A DNA stretch of 64,000 nucleotides from Pedobacter ureilyticus (GTDB lineage Bacteria; Bacteroidota; Bacteroidia; Sphingobacteriales; Sphingobacteriaceae). Location of the stretch: positions 62,001 through 126,000 of the forward strand of contig NZ_SSHJ01000011.1 in the NCBI RefSeq assembly GCF_005925345.1, read 5' to 3'. Position 1 is the first letter of the stretch. Each line of letters begins with the position of its first letter. Below, piece after piece: positions 60,268 through 64,000 of the stretch. Position numbers and translations under genes: made by a program. The notes beneath the pieces are model-generated. The model had not been told where the DNA came from. It ran no database searches and saw only the letters and a list, made by a program, of their open reading frames with translations.

Positions 60268-60606
60268 TTAATGAATGTGCTGAAACAGCATTTTGTAAAG
60301 ATAGCTTGCCACCATTACAAAACCGGTAAAAAAATACATTACCTTAAGCCATTTCGCATTTTGATCAAATTTAAATAGCCAAGAGCCAACTCCGGCAGTA
60401 AAACTCAACAGAAACGGAACCGTTGGAGGGTACAACTGAAAGCTCTGTACAAAATCTCCATTGAGCAAAGCCAATACCGAACGTTGAAAGCCACAGCCAG
60501 GGCAATCAAAGCCAAATAAATATTTGAATGGACAGGGCAACAAAAAAATATCCGCTCTACTTAAAATTAGCAAAGCGGATATTTTTTGAATATGTAAAAC
60601 CAGCAC
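60268..60606 (-). CDS. DUF2752 membrane protein (copy B)
   Basis: This 112-residue protein has about three hydrophobic segments and the DUF2752 motif PCPFKYLFGFDCPGCGFQRSV near 24-44, again CPGCGxxR. GTG at 60606 is the start; an in-frame stop lies directly before it. It follows the DUF5684-like gene by 3 bases and precedes the SGNH hydrolase gene by 10. It is divergent from copy A at 48343-48651, so recent duplication is unlikely. Confidence 0.78.
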   Translation of the reverse strand: MLVLHIQKISALLILSRADIFLLPCPFKYLFGFDCPGCGFQRSVLALLNGDFVQSFQLYPPTVPFLLSFTAGVGSWLFKFDQNAKWLKVMYFFTGFVMVASYLYKMLFQHIH

Positions 60607-60609
60607 CTA

Positions 60610-61080
60610 TTAAAACTGATTTTGATTTTGCTGGTTAAATGGGTCGTTTGGATTACCGAAGCCGTTGCCGAAACCAGCCTGGTTTGCCTCCGCAGCAGAT
60701 GGCCCTAAATATTTTGCACTGCCAAAGCCTAAAATTGGCCAGAAGATAAAGCCAAGCAAAATTAAACCTACAGTAAAGCCTTCTTCTTTACCATAACTCT
60801 TGCTGATAAGGTTATAAAGCCAAACCATAAATACAATATTTACACAAGGAATAAGTAACCATAGCAACCAAATGGTTGGTTTACCTACAATTTCTATCAT
60901 GATATAAATATTATAGATAGGAATAATTGCCGCCCAGCCTGGTTTGCCAGCTTTTTCGAATGTCTTCCACATTCCGGCAATAGCAACAATAATAATTGCT
61001 AAATAAATGATAAAAAAAGTAGCACCAATACCCGCTAAGATACCAGAACCTCCAGAAGAGTAATCAGATGAATAGTCCAT
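60610..61080 (-). CDS. Small multi-helix membrane protein, DUF5684-like
   Basis: This 156-residue protein has a Ser/Gly-rich N-terminus (about 1-15), four hydrophobic segments (about 17-37, 48-67, 69-90, 100-122) and the conserved KAGKPGWAAIIPIYNIYIMIEIVGKP and GKEEGFTVGLILLGFIFWPILGFG pattern of DUF5684-type proteins, then an Asn/Gln/Gly-rich tail (QNQNQF end). No function is known. It forms a tight pair with the downstream DUF2752 gene, paralleling the DUF2752-TM2 pair at 47981-48651. Confidence 0.75.
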   Translation of the reverse strand: MDYSSDYSSGGSGILAGIGATFFIIYLAIIIVAIAGMWKTFEKAGKPGWAAIIPIYNIYIMIEIVGKPTIWLLWLLIPCVNIVFMVWLYNLISKSYGKEEGFTVGLILLGFIFWPILGFGSAKYLGPSAAEANQAGFGNGFGNPNDPFNQQNQNQF

Positions 61081-61216
61081 AATTAGTTTTAGTTTAAATT
61101 TTTAATTCTTTAAGTAAAGATAAAATTAAAGCCTGCAAATCAAAACCTTAAGCTACAAATTTTTCTTAGCACTAATTTATCTAACACTACAATTAACAAC
61201 TTAAAAACTATCAGAT

Positions 61217-61912
61217 CTAAATTAACTCCATACCAAAAAGTTTTGCGATATGGCCTTTCAGCTTTGTTTTCACTTCCTCCATATCTAATTCTCTGCCCAG
61301 TTCTCGTTGCATAGAAGTTACATCTTTATCATCTATACCGCAAGGCACAATATTTCTGAAATAAGCCAAATCTGCATTTACATTAAATGCAAAGCCATGC
61401 ATGGTTACCCATCTACTGCAACGCACACCCATGGCACAAATTTTTCTAGCTTTTTCGTTATCAGCATCTATCCATACGCCGGTAAAGCCTTCATATCTTC
61501 CGGCAGCAATTCCATAGTCTGCCAAAGTAAGAATTACAGCTTCTTCTAGCGTGCGCAAATAAAGGTGAATATCGGTAAAGAAATTATCTAAATCTAGTAT
61601 TGGGTAGCCCACAATTTGCCCAGGTCCATGATAAGTGATGTCGCCTCCGCGATTAATTTTATAGTAAGTGGCTTGCTTTTCTATCAAACCCTGTTCATCA
61701 AGCAATAAGTTTTCTGGCTTACCGCTTTTACCCAAGGTATACACATGCGGGTGTTCGTTAAAAATCAAATAGTTGGGCGTTTCCAGTTCAGTATTTTCAG
61801 TTCTGTTCTTGGTTTTTAAAGCTACTGTTTCGTTAAAAATCGCTTCCTGTTCGTCCCAAGCGTCCTGATAGTCGGTTAAACCCCAATCTATATATTTTAC
61901 TTTTTTGTTCAT
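61217..61912 (-). CDS. lipB: Octanoyl-ACP:protein N-octanoyltransferase
   Basis: This 231-residue protein has the LipB signature RGGDITYHGPGQIVGYPILDL near 95-115, EHPHVYTLGKSGKPENLL upstream, and GVWIDADNEKARKICAMGVRCSRWVTMHGFAFNVNADL with the catalytic Lys/Cys region and IVPCGI (Cys). It moves octanoyl groups from ACP to the lipoyl domains of dehydrogenase complexes; LipA then inserts sulfur. Length and motifs are normal. No lipA lies in the window. Confidence 0.95.
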   Translation of the reverse strand: MNKKVKYIDWGLTDYQDAWDEQEAIFNETVALKTKNRTENTELETPNYLIFNEHPHVYTLGKSGKPENLLLDEQGLIEKQATYYKINRGGDITYHGPGQIVGYPILDLDNFFTDIHLYLRTLEEAVILTLADYGIAAGRYEGFTGVWIDADNEKARKICAMGVRCSRWVTMHGFAFNVNADLAYFRNIVPCGIDDKDVTSMQRELGRELDMEEVKTKLKGHIAKLFGMELI

Positions 61913-62061
61913 TTTTTTAAGTCAGAAAAGTCTGCTGTCCGAAAGTTCGATGTTAATATGCCTTACTTACTCATTCTATCATTCACTAATTCAAAACTGT
62001 TTAAAGTCTGCAAGACCGATGATATTATGCTTTATTTACTCATCCAAAATTCATTCACTGC

Positions 62062-62709
62062 CTAACCAATCACGTAGCCCAACATGTAACCGTCATCAGT
62101 TTTGAAATAATTTACTTCTAGTTCTCTGGTTCCCTCAGGCAATGCTACCACAGCCATTAGGTCGCCTTCATCTCTCAGTTTAAATGATTTAATGTGGATA
62201 TCTCTCTTAAATTCCAGCTCTTTTTTACCATGCCACTTGTAGATCGCCTCTTTGGCACACCAACAAACGTACAAACCATTAATGTTGTCGCCAATTTGCT
62301 TTTGTGCCAGCTCTACATCCGACAGGAATTTGTGCCTCACCAATTTAATTTTATGCTTGATCATCTCCATATCTAAACCCACTTTTTTCTGTGCGTCGCG
62401 GCTAATCATTACCGCAGCATAATCGTAAGAGTGGCTTAGCGAGATATGGTAATCGTAATTAACCAAATAGGGTTTACCATGATCATCCATTTTACAATCA
62501 ATATATTCTTTGGTATTGAGCATGGTCCTGAGCAACAAGCGTGTACTTAACCATTGCAAAGCCCGTTTTTCGCTTTTGAAAGAGGCGATAACATCTAACT
62601 CATGTTGCCTAAGCTGTAAGCCAGACATTAAGCTATCGTGGCTTTCCTCTATCTTCCATACCGCAAGTTCGGTATGTTCATCAATTTTTAAATCAAAAAC
62701 TACGGGCAT
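62062..62709 (-). CDS. 4'-phosphopantetheinyl transferase (Sfp superfamily)
   Basis: The 215-residue protein has the Sfp-type motifs: ISLSHSYDYAAVMIS (substrate pocket), VGLDMEMI with the first metal-binding acid, and CWCAKEAIYKWHGKKE (the W-x-x-KEA motif). It attaches the phosphopantetheine arm to acyl- or peptidyl-carrier proteins. The two-half Sfp layout (about 200 residues or more) suggests broader specificity than AcpS. A -7 box, TACTTTTG, lies 22 bases upstream. Confidence 0.9.
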   Translation of the reverse strand: MPVVFDLKIDEHTELAVWKIEESHDSLMSGLQLRQHELDVIASFKSEKRALQWLSTRLLLRTMLNTKEYIDCKMDDHGKPYLVNYDYHISLSHSYDYAAVMISRDAQKKVGLDMEMIKHKIKLVRHKFLSDVELAQKQIGDNINGLYVCWCAKEAIYKWHGKKELEFKRDIHIKSFKLRDEGDLMAVVALPEGTRELEVNYFKTDDGYMLGYVIG

Positions 62710-62730
62710 CCTCTATTTAGAAAATCAATA

Positions 62731-62738
62731 CAAAAGTA
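62731..62738 (-). promoter_or_regulatory. -7 promoter box of the phosphopantetheinyl transferase gene
   Basis: The minus strand reads TACTTTTG, a match to TAnnTTTG, 22 bases before the ATG at 62709. Confidence 0.4.
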
Positions 62739-62880
62739 AGGAAATTTTAGCATAGCACAGGTAGCAATAGACAAAACCTACACAAATAATTGCGTACTTA
62801 AATCAAACAATCAAATTGCTATCACCTAGCCCTTTGCCCTTTGCTAATTTTCTCCTAATTTAGTCCAAAAAACTTTAAAA

Positions 62881-63417
62881 ATGATATTATCCGATAAACG
62901 CATACTTGAAGAAATTGATAAAGGCACCATCATTATAGAACCTTTTAAGCCAGAGTGTTTAGGCACTAACTCTTACGATGTGCATTTGGGCAAGTATTTG
63001 GCTACTTATAAAGACAGAGTGTTAGATGCCAAGAGCCACAACAAGATAGAGCATTTTGAAATTCCGAAAGAAGGGTTTGTATTGCAACCAGGCACGTTAT
63101 ATCTAGGCGTAACCGTAGAGTATACCGAAACCCATGGTCACGTACCGTTTCTAGAAGGTAAAAGTAGTACAGGCCGTTTAGGTATTGATATTCATGCTAC
63201 TGCAGGTAAAGGCGATGTTGGTTTTTGCAATACTTGGACACTAGAAATTTCGTGCGTGCAGCCCGTAAAAATTTATGCTGGTATGCCTATTGGGCAATTA
63301 ATTTATTTCGTTGTAGAAGGTAATATCGAAAATATGTACAATACCAAAGACAACGCCAAATACAACAATAAGACCACTAAACCAGTAGAAAGCATGATGT
63401 GGAAAAACAATTTTTAA
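62881..63417 (+). CDS. dcd: dCTP deaminase
   Basis: The 178-residue trimeric dUTPase-fold protein has MILSDKRILEEIDKGTIIIEPFKPE and LGTNSYDVHLG at the N-terminus, GKSSTGRLGIDIHATAGKGDVGF, and TWTLEISCVQP with the catalytic Glu, then the GQLIYF stretch. It deaminates dCTP to dUTP, feeding thymidylate synthesis. The bifunctional deaminase/dUTPase form is possible but cannot be told apart by eye. Its promoter is uncertain; an AATTTAG stretch lies about 25 bases upstream. Confidence 0.93.
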   Translation: MILSDKRILEEIDKGTIIIEPFKPECLGTNSYDVHLGKYLATYKDRVLDAKSHNKIEHFEIPKEGFVLQPGTLYLGVTVEYTETHGHVPFLEGKSSTGRLGIDIHATAGKGDVGFCNTWTLEISCVQPVKIYAGMPIGQLIYFVVEGNIENMYNTKDNAKYNNKTTKPVESMMWKNNF

Positions 63418-63546
63418 ATGTTTTGAACCTTGTAACTAAAATGATAGTCTATAGTCTGGTTGTAAAGCCTAGCTTTTTTGTAACTTAACATTATCAAAGC
63501 CAATAAAATAAGAAGATATTAAAAAGGGTAAATCAAATTTTTATAC

Positions 63547-64000
63547 ATGAAAAATAAACTCATAGCGTACCCAACGCTCTCAAGGCTCTCAAGGCAAACA
63601 ACGCTCTCTACGCTCTCTACGCTTGGAACCCTACTCTTAATTACACTAAACTCTTTTCTGCTGCAAGCACAAGATGCCAATTTAAGCAACTTTACCAAAA
63701 AGCTAGAAGAAACCACCAGCAAAAATGCTCAAGAAAAAGTATATCTGCACCTAGACAAACCTTATTACGCCATAGGCGATGACATTTGGTTTAAAGCCTA
63801 TACTGTTAATGCTAAAACCGGATTACCCTCTACCATTAGCGGTTTACTGTATGTAGAGTTAATTACCGAAAAAGATTCGGTAGCCAAACAATTGAAACTC
63901 CCTATGAAAAGTGGAATTACCTGGGGCGATTTTAAGTTAACCGATTCGTTGAGCGAGGGCAATTACCGCATTAGAGCTTATACACAATGGATGCGTAACG
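63547..64000 (+). CDS. Large exported MG2/carboxypeptidase-regulatory-like protein (5' end only)
   Basis: The frame opens at ATG 63547 and runs off the right edge with 151 codons visible. A signal peptide ends with LLQAQD near residue 43. The mature start VYLHLDKPYYAIGDDIWFK and the following GNYRIRAYTQWMRN are the alpha-2-macroglobulin MG2-like beginning of large Bacteroidota surface proteins that often continue into a TonB-plug domain. Before the signal core, residues 9-26 are encoded by two short DNA tandem repeats (CTCTCAAGG twice, CTCTCTACG twice), giving LSRLSRQTTLSTLSTL. The start may therefore be misplaced, or the repeat is a recent insertion. Confidence 0.72.
   Translation, partial: MKNKLIAYPTLSRLSRQTTLSTLSTLGTLLLITLNSFLLQAQDANLSNFTKKLEETTSKNAQEKVYLHLDKPYYAIGDDIWFKAYTVNAKTGLPSTISGLLYVELITEKDSVAKQLKLPMKSGITWGDFKLTDSLSEGNYRIRAYTQWMRN

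Noticed and set aside
63519..63722. 67-codon minus-strand frame near the right end
   Set aside because: It is antisense to the MG2-like protein start, which has a signal peptide and known domain sequence.
1..64000. CRISPR arrays, tRNA, rRNA, prophage or integrative-element boundaries
   Set aside because: Spacers were read for regular direct repeats, cloverleaf-like arms, integrases and transposases; none were seen, though small RNAs cannot be excluded by eye.

Overview
The window is AT-rich chromosomal DNA from a member of the Bacteroidota, most likely a Pedobacter-like member of the Sphingobacteriaceae (genus-level placement is inference). Support comes from TAnnTTTG-type -7 promoter boxes, starts without a clear Shine-Dalgarno sequence, a TonB-receptor-like barrel with a carboxypeptidase-regulatory N-terminus, a DUF4397 lipoprotein, a very large multi-SLBB polysaccharide exporter, and many short extragenic palindromes. 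I see no rRNA, tRNA, CRISPR, transposase, integrase or phage genes.

Positions 1-13175 (all minus strand) hold a surface-polysaccharide locus cut by the left edge. In transcription order it runs gmd, a Wza-like SLBB exporter, wbpA-wbpE-wbpD, a 304-base gap with a nested inverted repeat, wbpB, a Wzz-like chain-length protein, and then a legionaminic-acid-type set (legB-legC-legH-legI-legG, the last truncated). The locus could supply a GDP-6-deoxyhexose precursor, UDP-2,3-diacetamido-glucuronic acid and a legionaminic-type nonulosonic acid, so the glycan is probably acidic.

Positions 13439-24367 are housekeeping and small-envelope genes: a 5'(3')-nucleotidase, tex, hflX, an S23-type four-helix-bundle gene framed by a 19-bp inverted repeat, rbfA, trhA, an orphan TonB C-terminal domain, a divergent lipid kinase/phosphatidate phosphatase pair, a META-domain lipoprotein and aat. 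Positions 24428-31290 are an outer-membrane/periplasm block: a barrel protein, M28 peptidase and TlpA thioredoxin operon, a DUF4397 lipoprotein and a membrane phosphoesterase.

Positions 31471-52231 are core genes: htpG, yifB, pfkA, a split DsbD system, birA divergent from rsfS-ftsH, a LUD protein, a KAS III-like synthase, a TPR protein, the zinc-ribbon/Nif3 pair, a DUF2752-TM2 pair and mfd. Positions 52327-59649 carry a conserved but poorly understood membrane/chaperone cluster: a SpoIIM-like protein, a multi-TM protein, DUF4129, DUF4350, MoxR and DUF58, with an RDD gene divergent from it. The right end has an SGNH hydrolase, a second DUF2752 pair, lipB, a phosphopantetheinyl transferase, dcd and the start of a large MG2-like exported protein.

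The strongest candidate for an incompletely described system is the MoxR-DUF58-DUF4350-DUF4129-SpoIIM-RDD cluster. The most pervasive unexplained structure is the set of at least eight palindrome families in the intergenic spaces; two related copies bracket moxR, and three copies of one family sit just upstream of promoters whose -7 box nearly touches the start codon.
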